Positions 6,332 to 13,673 of a stretch of 18,128 nucleotides of DNA are shown here, piece by piece. Positions within the stretch are counted from its first letter, which is position 1. Each line of letters begins with the position of its first letter. The notes under the pieces were generated by a model. It saw only the letters and a program-made list of their open reading frames with translations. It was not told the DNA's origin and made no database searches. Both the position numbers and the translations under genes were made by a program. The stretch covers positions 1 through 18,128 of the forward strand of contig JBPCMT010000096.1 in assembly GCA_051001995.1 (NCBI GenBank), in the 5' to 3' direction. The DNA is from CAWEHQ01 sp051001995 (GTDB taxonomy: Bacteria > Actinomycetota > Thermoleophilia > Solirubrobacterales > Thermoleophilaceae).

Positions 6332-7537
6332 GTGGTCGACGGCCTCGGAGCTACCGCCAGCGGGCTTGTCGCCGCGTCCGGAGAGGAGGCCGGGACGGAC
6401 GACTTCAGGCGACGCTTCTTCGCTCGGCTGCTCGAGGCCTGCTACCAATCCCACGCGCGCGAGGGCGGGGCCTATCACCTGGCGCGCGACTGGTATGACT
6501 TCGCCGTCGGACCTCGCTGGAGAGACCGGCCGCGCGCGCGCCTGAGGAACATCGTGATCGACGCGCTCGGCCAGGCCGGCTTCCGAAGGCGGCAGTTCGA
6601 TCTGGCCGCCGCGTCCGGCAAGCTCGACCGGATCGCCGCCGACCTTGACGGCTTCGCGCGCACCTACCGGCTCCTCTCTGACGGGGAGTCGCGGGAACTA
6701 CTCGTGGACCTGCTCGCGCACCGCGTTCTGGGACGCCGCCATGTGTCCCTTCCCACCAGCGTCGCGCGGTTCTGGAGCGAGGTCGCGCGCGTCGACCGGA
6801 CCATGCGCTCGCAATCGAGCGTGGCGATCGAGGGGCCGGGCGGGATTCCGCTCCACCGCTACGAGGTTCCGGGCCGGGATGGGCGGACCGAGCTCCATGC
6901 GCACCCCGCGCAGGTGCTCGAGATCTTCGTGCTGGAGCAGTACGCGTACCGGGCCTCGGTGGCCCCGGTCGGCGCGGAGCCCGGCGACGTCGTGATCGAC
7001 GGCGGGGCCTGTCTGGGCGAGACCGCGCTCTACTTTGCCGACGCCGTAGGTGCCCAGGGCAGGGTTCTAGGCTTCGAGTTCGTGGACCAGAGCCTCGAGA
7101 TCCTCGGCCGCAACATGGCTCTGAACGAACGGCTGGCTGACAGGATTAGCCTGGTTCGAAGGGCGCTCTGGGACGCGTCCGGGGAAGCCCTACCGTACGT
7201 TCCGGCGGGCGGCGTAACCAGCGTCGGAGGCGACGGCGGCGACCCGGGTCCGCGCGTCGAGGCAGAGGCGCTCGACGACTTCGCGGCACGAGCGTCCCTC
7301 GATCGGATCGACCTGATCAAGCTCGATGTGGAGGGGGCAGAACTGCGCGCCCTAAAGGGCGGCGAGCGTGTCCTGCGCGAGTTCCGACCGAAGCTCGCGG
7401 TGTCGGTCTACCACCGGCACGACGATCTGATCACCATCCCCGCCTACCTGAACACCCTGGACCTTGACTACGAGTTCTTCCTGGGGCACCGCTCGCCCGG
7501 CCGTCGTGAGACCATCCTCTTCTGCAGGCCGCGGTAG
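6332..7537 (+). CDS. FkbM-family SAM methyltransferase with a long N-terminal extension
   Basis: A 401-residue protein. The C-terminal half is a class I SAM-dependent O-methyltransferase of the FkbM family. Motif I is DVVIDGGACLGETALYFAD from residue 219, motif II is VLGFEFVDQSLEIL, and the FkbM signature IDLIKLDVEGAELRALKGG starts at 326. Such enzymes methylate hydroxyls of sugars or secondary metabolites. The first 180 or so residues are helical, rich in Arg and Leu, and not recognised; bare FkbM domains are nearer 200-250 residues, so this part is extra and may bind the acceptor or a partner. The GTG at 6332 is set by the promoter spacing and by lack of a better upstream start. The gene stands alone, divergent from the acyltransferase and convergent with the sulfotransferase pair. 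Confidence 0.85.
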   Translation: MVDGLGATASGLVAASGEEAGTDDFRRRFFARLLEACYQSHAREGGAYHLARDWYDFAVGPRWRDRPRARLRNIVIDALGQAGFRRRQFDLAAASGKLDRIAADLDGFARTYRLLSDGESRELLVDLLAHRVLGRRHVSLPTSVARFWSEVARVDRTMRSQSSVAIEGPGGIPLHRYEVPGRDGRTELHAHPAQVLEIFVLEQYAYRASVAPVGAEPGDVVIDGGACLGETALYFADAVGAQGRVLGFEFVDQSLEILGRNMALNERLADRISLVRRALWDASGEALPYVPAGGVTSVGGDGGDPGPRVEAEALDDFAARASLDRIDLIKLDVEGAELRALKGGERVLREFRPKLAVSVYHRHDDLITIPAYLNTLDLDYEFFLGHRSPGRRETILFCRPR

Positions 7538-7562
7538 CGGGACGCGGAGCTGCTCGAGGTAA

Positions 7563-8504
7563 TCATTTCCTGACGGGGGTGCGAAGCCGGCTCCTGAGCG
7601 TGCCGACCCGCCGGGCGGCACGGCGGCGGACCTTCCAGCGGGCGTCGCTCAGTCGGCTCGTGGAAGGTAGGTCACGCAGCCGCTCCGAGTAGCGAGCGTG
7701 CAGTTCAGCGTCGAGGCGGTTATGGTCGCGGATCAACTCGCGGGTCTCCGGGTCGATCTCCTCCCATCCGAGAGGAGCCGAATTCACTCGCGCTCGCGGA
7801 AGGAAAATATTGCGCCAGCCGAAGGTGTCGGCGAACAGCCGCACCGACTGCGAGAAACGGTCCTGTGTACCGACCACGTACCGCTCGGACAGCAACCTAT
7901 GCACCCTCTCCCTGTAGTCGGCGAGTTCCTCGGCATCTGGCTCGAACGGCATCGTGGCGGGAAAATCGGTGCCACCGAGCAGATGCCTGGTCTGCCCGTT
8001 GAAGAGCGCGCTGAATTCGTCCCGTCTCGGGACCGACGCTCCGGACGGCGACCCCAGCTCCCGATAGGCGTCCTTGAGCGTCCAACCCTCGCGCCGCATT
8101 GCCACGTAAAATCCAGGGAAGCCCGCCCACGTCCTCTTCTGCGTCCAGGTCTCTCGCAGCTTCAGGTAGCGATAGAGCGACACCATGCGGTCGACCGGGT
8201 CGCGAAGCAGGCAGAAAGCGCGAACCGGTCGGTCGGTCACGGCGGCGATGAACATCGGCGCGGAGTGTCCGAGGAAGCACGTGGAGGTGCTCCTTCGCTC
8301 CCCCGGGAGAGAATCGTAGAACGACCGGAAGAAGGCTTGGCCGTCACGCCAGGCGGTCGGCCCGTGGCCGGTCTGATCGATCCTGTGCCGAGCGAGCCAC
8401 ACCTCCGCGTCGAGATCAACCACGTCGCCGGGCGGCGCGTTCGCCCGCGCGACCTGCCGGAGCGCGGTGCCGGCGGTCTTAGGGATGTGGTCGAGGACGA
8501 GCAC
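7563..8504 (-). CDS. Family-2 sulfotransferase, paralogue A (second of a tandem pair)
   Basis: A 313-residue PAPS-dependent sulfotransferase of the Sulfotransfer_2 type, the group of carbohydrate 2-O- and 4-O-sulfotransferases. The 5'-phosphosulfate loop is HIPKTAGTAL at 6-15. The 3'-phosphate site is FCLLRDPVDRMVSLY at 97-111. Between them is the conserved CFLGHSAPMF. Family-specific blocks further on are VGTQDRFSQSVRLFADTFGW and HNRLDAELHARYSERL. It aligns end to end with the gene at 8530-9477 and with that at 13663-14610. The GTG at 8504 puts the start two residues before the first strand, as in the paralogues. It lies 25 nt after the stop of paralogue B with no promoter-like hexamer between, so it is probably the second gene of that operon. 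Base composition looks less GC-rich than the flanks (for example GGAAAATATTGCG near 7800). Confidence 0.88.
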   Translation of the reverse strand: MLVLDHIPKTAGTALRQVARANAPPGDVVDLDAEVWLARHRIDQTGHGPTAWRDGQAFFRSFYDSLPGERRSTSTCFLGHSAPMFIAAVTDRPVRAFCLLRDPVDRMVSLYRYLKLRETWTQKRTWAGFPGFYVAMRREGWTLKDAYRELGSPSGASVPRRDEFSALFNGQTRHLLGGTDFPATMPFEPDAEELADYRERVHRLLSERYVVGTQDRFSQSVRLFADTFGWRNIFLPRARVNSAPLGWEEIDPETRELIRDHNRLDAELHARYSERLRDLPSTSRLSDARWKVRRRAARRVGTLRSRLRTPVRK

Positions 8505-8529
8505 CGGATGGATCGCGCGGACCGCCCGA

Positions 8530-9477
8530 TCAGGTCCCCATGCCGGCCCGGAGCTTTTTGCTAAAGCTCAGTACCCGCTTCGCTGCGCGCTGGCGAGCTT
8601 TCCAGCGAACGTCGCTCACGCGGCTCGTGTACGGAAGCTCGCGCAGCCGTTCGGAGTAACGAGCGTGAAGCTCGGCGTCGAGCCGATTGTGCGAGCGAAT
8701 CAGGTCCCGCGTTTCGTCGTCGATCTCGTCGCGGCCGGCGGGATTGGGATTGGCGTTGGCGCGAGGCAGGAACTTCATGCGCCAGCCGAAGGTGTCGGCG
8801 AACAGCCGCACAGACTGCGAGAAGCGGTCCTGGGTCCCGACCACATAGCTGTCCGCGAGCAGCCGGTCGACCTTCCGCTTGTAATCGTCGAGCTCTTCGG
8901 CGTCCGGGTTGTACGACATCGCCGCGGGGTCTACCGTCCCCATCAGAAGGTGCCTGGCCTGGCCGTTGAAGAGCGACCAAAAGGAGTCGCGTAAGGGGAA
9001 CGACTCCCCGGACCGCGACCCGAGCTCCCGGTAGACGTCTTTGAGCGTCCAACCCTCCCGCTGCATAGGCTCGAGGAAGCGCGGAAGATGCGTCCACATC
9101 GACTTCGACCGTTTCTGCCTTCGCAGCAGATGAAGGTACAGCGACTGCACCCGCTCGACCGGGTCGCGCAGCAAGCAGAAGGCGCGAACCGGCCGATCAG
9201 TCACGGCGGGGATGAACATCGGCGCGGAGTGTCCGAGGAAGCAGCCCACCTCGCTCTTCCTGGCGGGGGCCAGCGAGCCGTAGTAGGTGCCGAAGAACTC
9301 GAGAGCCTCGTTGCGCACCGTCCGTTCGCCTCCCCGGGCGAGGTTTGGACGCCCGCGCACGAGCTCCACGTCCAAGTCCACAAAGTTCCTCGCCCCGTAA
9401 TTGGCCTTCGCGACCGACCACAACGCGGTTCCGGCCGTCTTCGGGACGTGGGTTAGGACGAGCACCGTATCGCTCAT
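8530..9477 (-). CDS. Family-2 sulfotransferase, paralogue B (first of a tandem pair)
   Basis: A 315-residue Sulfotransfer_2-type enzyme with HVPKTAGTAL at 10-19 (phosphosulfate loop), FCLLRDPVERVQSLY (3'-phosphate site) and CFLGHSAPMF. The C-terminal blocks VGTQDRFSQSVRLFADTFGW and RLDAELHARYSERL are shared word for word with paralogue A. The regions between PKTAG and GHSAP, and around 115-135, differ most and may set acceptor choice. The ATG at 9477 was chosen over the one 10 codons upstream because TAGTCT lies exactly 7 nt before it, and the longer form would include promoter DNA. The product probably sulfates a sugar hydroxyl on the glycan made by this locus. The gene abuts the scar region at 9504-9619. 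Confidence 0.88.
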   Translation of the reverse strand: MSDTVLVLTHVPKTAGTALWSVAKANYGARNFVDLDVELVRGRPNLARGGERTVRNEALEFFGTYYGSLAPARKSEVGCFLGHSAPMFIPAVTDRPVRAFCLLRDPVERVQSLYLHLLRRQKRSKSMWTHLPRFLEPMQREGWTLKDVYRELGSRSGESFPLRDSFWSLFNGQARHLLMGTVDPAAMSYNPDAEELDDYKRKVDRLLADSYVVGTQDRFSQSVRLFADTFGWRMKFLPRANANPNPAGRDEIDDETRDLIRSHNRLDAELHARYSERLRELPYTSRVSDVRWKARQRAAKRVLSFSKKLRAGMGT

Positions 9478-9484
9478 CGCGCGC

Positions 9485-9490
9485 AGACTA
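9485..9490 (-). promoter_or_regulatory. Putative -10 element (TAGTCT) of the tandem sulfotransferase operon
   Basis: On the minus strand TAGTCT is followed by 7 nt (GCGCGCG) and the ATG at 9477, the leaderless arrangement seen at several other operon heads in the window. It is the same hexamer as at the acyl-AMP ligase gene. Confidence 0.45.
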
Positions 9491-9503
9491 CCAGCGCACG
9501 AAG

Positions 9504-9588
9504 TCACCGGTCCGGCTTCAGATGCGGGGAGAGCGGCAGCGTCAGCAGGCGCCCGGCGAGCGCCTTGGTCGCTCGACGTCGGCGCGCT
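9504..9588 (-). pseudogene. Fragment of a DegT/DnrJ/EryC1 aminotransferase gene
   Basis: The segment 9512-9587 aligns with 14752-14828, near the 3' end of the intact aminotransferase gene. By hand count it has 68 identical positions of 77, 8 mismatches and one single-base deletion. On the minus strand it reads ALAGRLLTLPLSPHLKPDR and then a chance stop at 9504-9506; the intact gene has ALAGRLLTLPLFPHLEPGQ and continues 14 residues. The single-base deletion shifts the frame just upstream (a DVER-like stretch before TKALAG). Both ends are broken: the last residues of the family are missing on one side, and on the other the similarity stops where a corA tail begins. It is a dead scrap left by a rearrangement. 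Confidence 0.8.
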
Positions 9589-9595
9589 GCCCGGG

Positions 9596-9619
9596 TCTTT
9601 CGCAGCCGCGGCTGGCTCT
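9596..9619 (+). repeat. Direct repeat, right copy (remnant of a corA 3' end)
   Basis: These 24 bases equal the last sense bases of corA (2027-2050) and encode FRSRGWL followed directly by TGA at 9618-9620 in the matching frame. Similarity continues weakly to the left: 9581-9596 matches corA 2011-2026 at 12 of 16 positions, with one base deleted between the two blocks. It runs into the aminotransferase scrap there. So this is a truncated corA end, about 40 bp long, with no remaining gene body. Recombination with the left copy would remove 7,569 bp and leave corA intact but with a TGA stop. Confidence 0.8.
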
Positions 9620-9651
9620 GACGCCGCGGCCGGCGGGTCGTCCTCGGCTGG

Positions 9652-10605
9652 TTAGATAACGAGCACGCGGTGACGGAACGCCCCCCGCACCGCCGTGTAC
9701 GTCTCGAGAACGTCGTGCACGGCGAAGTAGGGCGCAAGCGCGAGCGGCGCCCGGGTCTCGCGGCAGCGGTGGCGCAGGTGGCGCGCGTACGGGAGCGCCA
9801 GCGCGAGCGCCGGCCTGAAGCGCAGCGCGAGGAGAGCACCCAGCGCCGCCTCGACCAAGAGGCCGTGCTGGCGCTTCCAGAAAATGCGGCCCCAGAGAAC
9901 CTCGTCGCGGAGCCCGCAGTGGCGGAAGATGCCCATCGCGTCGGTCCAGCGGCGCGCGACACGCAGGTGCCCGCGCACGCCGAGGTTCTGCACGGCGTGG
10001 AAGACCACCGCGTCCGGCGCGAAGACCGCTCGCGCCCCCTGGGCGAAGGCGCGCCAGGCGAGGTCCGCGTCCTCTCCCGGCGGCAGCCGCTCGTCGAAGC
10101 CGCCGAGGCGCTCGAGCAGCGCGCGCGGATAGAAGATGTTGCAGGTCTGGTAGTACGGGCCGAGGCGCGAGACGTCCATCGTTCGGCTGAAGGGCCCCTG
10201 GCGATCGAGCTCCCCAGGATGGGGAACGGTCCGGCCCTGCACGATCGCTCCCGGATGCTCGGCCGCCGTGCGAAGGCCCCGTTCGAGCCACTCCGGCGTC
10301 GCCTCGCAGTCGTCGTCGGTGAAGGCGATGAGCCGGGCGTCGGCCACACGCCAACCGCGGTTTCGCCCAGCGCCCTGGCGCCCGCTCTTGTCCGAGGTGA
10401 CGACCTTGAGCGGCAGCTCCGCGCTGGCCGCGGCGCGCTCGAGCAGCGCGGCGGTTCCGTCGCGCGAGCCGTCGTCCACGATCACCACCTGAAACCGATC
10501 GCGGTCGATGGTCTGGCCGCCGAGCGACTCGAGCAGCGCCGCGAGCCGAGCGGCACGGTCACGCGTCGACACGACCACGGCGACCTCGGGCGTCGCCGCG
10601 CTCAC
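9652..10605 (-). CDS. GT2-family glycosyltransferase
   Basis: A 317-residue GT-A fold glycosyltransferase using a nucleotide-sugar donor at the cytoplasmic membrane face. The N-terminal strand and loop are VAVVVSTRDRAARL. The nucleotide-binding VIVDDGSRDGT is at 41-51. RNRGW at 81-85 is followed by the metal-binding TDDDC at 96-100. The acceptor-side GGFDERLPPGEDADLAWRA carries the ED-type catalytic acid at about 178-181. A hydrophobic stretch near 250-275 may touch the membrane. The GTG at 10605 was chosen because it overlaps the upstream stop as GTGA and starts the fold; the open frame further upstream only mirrors the neighbouring gene. It is the second gene of a two-glycosyltransferase operon. 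Confidence 0.9.
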   Translation of the reverse strand: MSAATPEVAVVVSTRDRAARLAALLESLGGQTIDRDRFQVVIVDDGSRDGTAALLERAAASAELPLKVVTSDKSGRQGAGRNRGWRVADARLIAFTDDDCEATPEWLERGLRTAAEHPGAIVQGRTVPHPGELDRQGPFSRTMDVSRLGPYYQTCNIFYPRALLERLGGFDERLPPGEDADLAWRAFAQGARAVFAPDAVVFHAVQNLGVRGHLRVARRWTDAMGIFRHCGLRDEVLWGRIFWKRQHGLLVEAALGALLALRFRPALALALPYARHLRHRCRETRAPLALAPYFAVHDVLETYTAVRGAFRHRVLVI

Positions 10606-11783
10606 GCGCTCGCTCGCATCAGGCGCGCCAGCTTCTCCGCCTCGGCGTGGAGGCTCCAGCCCTCGAGCACCCAGCGCCGCCCGGCCGCCCCCATCCGCGC
10701 CCGGCGCTCGCCGGGCAGCGCGAGGAGCTCCTCGATCGCCGCCGCCAGCGCCTGAGCGTCGCCGGCCGGGACGCGCCTCCCCCACTCGGGGTGCACGACC
10801 TCCTCCATGCCGAAGCCGTCGCTCGCCACGACCGGCACCTCCATCGCGAGCGCCTCCTTCACCACCACCGGGCTCGAGTCGCGGTCGCCGTCGCGCGCGA
10901 CGACGCACGGCATCGCGAGGAGGTCGATGCGCTCGAGCAGGTCGCGCACCGCGTCCGGCGGCCGCGGACCCAGCCACTCGACCTTGTCCGAGAGCCCCAG
11001 GCGCCCGGCTCGGTCACGCAGCTCCGCTTCGAGTGGGCCGCCGCCCAGGAAGACGATCCGATCGAGCGGCGAGGAGCGCTCCAGCAGCGCGGCGGCGTCG
11101 AGCAGGTGCGCGAAGCCCTTCTTCTCGACGAGACGGCCGACGGCGCCGACCACCCGTCCGCCCGGGTAGGCGGTGCGACGCCGGAAGCGCTCGGCGTCCA
11201 CCCCGAGGACGAGCTTGTGCACGCGCGCCGCGTGATCGGGGCCGGCGATCTCGCGAAGGTGAGCGACGGTGAAGTCCGAGGCCGTCGCGGCGAAGGTCGC
11301 CCGGGCGACCTTCTCGGGGAGGTTCGCGGGCTCCCGGTAGATGTCGTAGGCGTGCGCCATGACGCTGTAGGGCAGGCCGAGCAGCCGGCCCAGCCGCATC
11401 GCGTCGAGCGCCGCCCCGACCGCGAAGTGCACGTGCAGGTGCCGCGCGCCGGCGCGGGCGGCGCGGCGGGCGGCGGGCGCGAGGCTGCGCAGCGGGCGCA
11501 CTTCCTCTTCGCGACGCCAGCGCCGGCGTGACGCGAGGTCCCACGCACAGCGAAGCGGGTGGCGCGCGGCCAGCCAGCTCAGGTCGATCAGCTTGCGGAC
11601 GACCGAGTCGTCGGACCCGACGGACACGGTCATCCCGCGCGCGGCGGCGGGGTTGGGGCTCGACGCATGCCCCCTCGCCTCCACGCGCAGCTCGTGCCCG
11701 AGTTCCGTCAGCGCTCGAGCCTCCTCGGCGACGAAGGTCTCCGAGAGCTCCGGGAACTGGTCGAGGACGAGGGTGACGCGCAC
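10602..11783 (-). CDS. GT4-family glycosyltransferase
   Basis: A 393-residue GT-B fold, retaining glycosyltransferase of family 4. The N-terminal domain begins MRVTLVLDQFPELSETFVAEE, the usual opening for GT4 enzymes of exopolysaccharide loci, and contains AHAYDIY near 143-149. The C-terminal domain has the nucleotide-binding VGAVGRLVEKKG (about 212-223), FLGGGPLEAEL, and the E-x7-E motif VKEALAMEVPVVASDGFGMEEVV with Glu310. It would add a sugar to a growing glycan or lipid-linked acceptor. The start is GTG at 11783. It heads the operon with the GT2 gene (GTGA overlap) and diverges from the HIT gene; only 28 bp separate the two start codons. Confidence 0.9.
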   Translation of the reverse strand: MRVTLVLDQFPELSETFVAEEARALTELGHELRVEARGHASSPNPAAARGMTVSVGSDDSVVRKLIDLSWLAARHPLRCAWDLASRRRWRREEEVRPLRSLAPAARRAARAGARHLHVHFAVGAALDAMRLGRLLGLPYSVMAHAYDIYREPANLPEKVARATFAATASDFTVAHLREIAGPDHAARVHKLVLGVDAERFRRRTAYPGGRVVGAVGRLVEKKGFAHLLDAAALLERSSPLDRIVFLGGGPLEAELRDRAGRLGLSDKVEWLGPRPPDAVRDLLERIDLLAMPCVVARDGDRDSSPVVVKEALAMEVPVVASDGFGMEEVVHPEWGRRVPAGDAQALAAAIEELLALPGERRARMGAAGRRWVLEGWSLHAEAEKLARLMRASA

Positions 11784-11797
11784 GATGGGCGCATCAA

Positions 11798-11803
11798 TAT
11801 CAT
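11798..11803 (+). promoter_or_regulatory. Putative -10 element (TATCAT) for a leaderless HIT transcript, in a 28-bp divergent region
   Basis: TATCAT is followed by 8 nt and the ATG at 11812. On the other strand the same bases give TATTGA about 10 nt before the GTG of the GT4 gene. The two divergent promoters therefore seem to overlap and may compete for polymerase. Confidence 0.4.
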
Positions 11804-11811
11804 CGGCGCGG

Positions 11812-12309
11812 ATGCGCGAGCGGCGGCTCTGGGCGCCCTGGCGCCTCGATTACATCAAGGGACCGAAGCCCGACGAGTGCATCTTCTGCACCAAGCCGGC
11901 GCACGGCGACGACGCCGCCGTCCACATCCTCGAGCGCGGCGAGCGCTGCTTTTCGATGCTGAACGCCTACCCGTACAACAACGGCCACGTGATGATCGCG
12001 CCCTACGAGCACGCGGCCTCTACCGAGGCGCTCGAGGCGCCGGCGCTGCTCGAGCTGATGACGCTCGCGAATCGCTCGCTCGCCGCGCTGCGCGAAGCGT
12101 ATGAGCCCGACGGGTTCAACCTCGGCATCAACCAGGGCAAGATCGCCGGCGCCGGCTTCGACGAGCACGTGCACCTGCACGTCGTGCCGCGCTGGGGCGC
12201 CGATACCAACTTCATGCCGGTGATCGCCTCAACGCGCGTCCTGCCCGAGAGCCTCGACGGCTCCTACGAAGCGCTCTCGACTGCGCTCGAGCGGATCGGG
12301 CCGCCGTGA
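11812..12309 (+). CDS. HIT-family hydrolase/phosphorylase (Ap4A phosphorylase-like)
   Basis: A 165-residue histidine-triad protein. The triad HVHLHVV, with His119, His121 and His123, is complete and lies in DEHVHLHVVPRW. The N-terminal LWAPWRLDYIKGPKPDECIFC, with Cys23 and Cys26, matches the opening of actinobacterial diadenosine tetraphosphate phosphorylases such as Rv2613c and gives a likely zinc site. The enzyme should cleave Ap4A or related nucleotides in the cytosol. The ATG at 11812 fits both homologue length and the -10 spacing; the same frame is open over 200 bp upstream, but that is antisense to the GT4 gene. Its stop overlaps the GTG of the mutase gene (GTGA), so the two are coupled. 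Confidence 0.9.
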   Translation: MRERRLWAPWRLDYIKGPKPDECIFCTKPAHGDDAAVHILERGERCFSMLNAYPYNNGHVMIAPYEHAASTEALEAPALLELMTLANRSLAALREAYEPDGFNLGINQGKIAGAGFDEHVHLHVVPRWGADTNFMPVIASTRVLPESLDGSYEALSTALERIGPP

Positions 12310-13673
12310 TCGACCCGTCGATCTTCAAGGCCTACGACATCCGCGGGCTGTACGGGGAGCAGATCGACGGCGAGGTGGCCCACCGCCTCGGGAGGGCGTT
12401 CGCGCGCGTGCTCGCCGAGGGCGAGGGCAAGTCGCCCGATGACGTGTCGGTCGGCATCGGACGCGACATGCGGCTCTCGGCGCCCGAGCTGTCCGCCCGC
12501 TACGCGGACGGCATCCGCGACGAGGGCGCGAGCGTGCTCGACGTCGGCGAGGTGGGCACCGAGATGCTCTACTTCGCTGTCGCCTCGCGCGACCTCGACG
12601 GCGGCCTGATGTGCACCGCCTCGCACAACCCCAAAACCTGGACCGGCGCGAAGCTCGTCAAGCGCGGCGCCGTCGCGCTGTCGGGCGACGCAGGTATCGA
12701 CGACGTGCGGCGGGCCGCCGCCGGCGACCCGGGCGAGGCGGCCACTCCGCGCGGCGAGCTGCGCGAGGAGGACGTCGGACACGACTTCCGGCGCGCGGTC
12801 ATGCGCTTCATCGAGCCCGAGCACGTGCGCCCGATGAAGGTCGTGCTCGACGGGGGCAACGGCATGGCCGGTCCGATGGTCGGGCCGCTGCTCGACTCGC
12901 TGCCGATCGAGCAGGTCCGGACCTATTGGGAGCCGGACGGCGAGTTCCCCGACCACGAGCCGAACCCCCTGCTTCCCGAGAACCGCGGCTTCGTGATCGA
13001 CAAGGTCCGCGAGACCGGCGCTGAGCTCGGCATCGCCTGGGACGGCGACGCCGACCGCTGCTTCTTCATCGACGACGCGGGCGAGTTCGTGGCCGGCGAC
13101 TTCCTCACCGCGCTGCTCGCCGAGTCGCTGCTCGCCAAGGATCCCGGCGCGACGGTCCTCTACGACGTCCGGGCGAGCCGCGCCGTCGCGGACACCGTGG
13201 AGCGCGCGGGCGGCACCGCCCACGAGGGCCGCGTCGGCCACGCCTTCTTCAAGACGCGGATGCGCGAGGAGGGCGCGGCGTTCGGCGGCGAGGTGTCGGG
13301 TCACTACTACTTCCGCGACTTCCACTGCGTCGACTCCGGCACGATCCCGGCGCTGCTGATCGTCGAGCTGCTCTCGATCAAGGAACAGCGGATGTCCGAG
13401 CTGCTCGCCCCCTACCGCGAGCGCTACTTCATCTCCGGCGAGATCAACTCCGAGGTCTCCGACCAGGACGGCAAGATGCGCGAGCTCGCCGAACGCCACG
13501 GCGACGGCGAGGTCTCGTGGCTCGACGGCGTATCGGTGGAGTACCCCGACTGGCACTTCAACGTGCGTCCGTCGAACACCGAGCCGCTGCTGCGCCTGAA
13601 CCTCGAGTCCGTTGTCTCGTCCGAGCACATGGAGGAGCGCCGCGACGAACTACTCGCGCTGATCAAATCCTGA
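12306..13673 (+). CDS. manB: Phosphomannomutase/phosphoglucomutase
   Basis: A 455-residue alpha-D-phosphohexomutase that interconverts hexose 6-phosphate and 1-phosphate and so feeds GDP-mannose or UDP/dTDP-glucose synthesis. All four domains are marked: FKAYDIRGLYG near the N-terminus; the phosphoserine loop TASHNPKTWTG with Ser106; the metal site DGDADR at 246-251; the sugar-binding GEVSGHYYF; and the phosphate-binding RPSNTEP at 421-427. Length is typical. The start is GTG at 12306, overlapping the HIT stop. At its 3' end it overlaps the converging sulfotransferase gene by 11 bp. Preference for mannose or glucose cannot be read with certainty, so the symbol is a family-level suggestion. 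Confidence 0.9.
   Translation: MIDPSIFKAYDIRGLYGEQIDGEVAHRLGRAFARVLAEGEGKSPDDVSVGIGRDMRLSAPELSARYADGIRDEGASVLDVGEVGTEMLYFAVASRDLDGGLMCTASHNPKTWTGAKLVKRGAVALSGDAGIDDVRRAAAGDPGEAATPRGELREEDVGHDFRRAVMRFIEPEHVRPMKVVLDGGNGMAGPMVGPLLDSLPIEQVRTYWEPDGEFPDHEPNPLLPENRGFVIDKVRETGAELGIAWDGDADRCFFIDDAGEFVAGDFLTALLAESLLAKDPGATVLYDVRASRAVADTVERAGGTAHEGRVGHAFFKTRMREEGAAFGGEVSGHYYFRDFHCVDSGTIPALLIVELLSIKEQRMSELLAPYRERYFISGEINSEVSDQDGKMRELAERHGDGEVSWLDGVSVEYPDWHFNVRPSNTEPLLRLNLESVVSSEHMEERRDELLALIKS

Noticed and set aside
2053..9595. Accessory block as a classical integrative element or transposon
   Set aside because: The direct repeats fit such a reading, but no integrase, transposase, relaxase or terminal inverted repeats are visible. 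I report only the repeats and the junction.
11593..11811. N-terminal extension of the HIT protein from an upstream ATG
   Set aside because: The extension lies antisense inside the GT4 gene. The HIT family normally starts at the LWAPWRLDYI segment, and the -10 box fits the ATG at 11812.
12264..13628. 454-codon open frame on the minus strand opposite the hexose-phosphate mutase
   Set aside because: Antisense shadow of the mutase gene, with low-complexity composition and no motifs. The plus strand carries all four mutase signatures.
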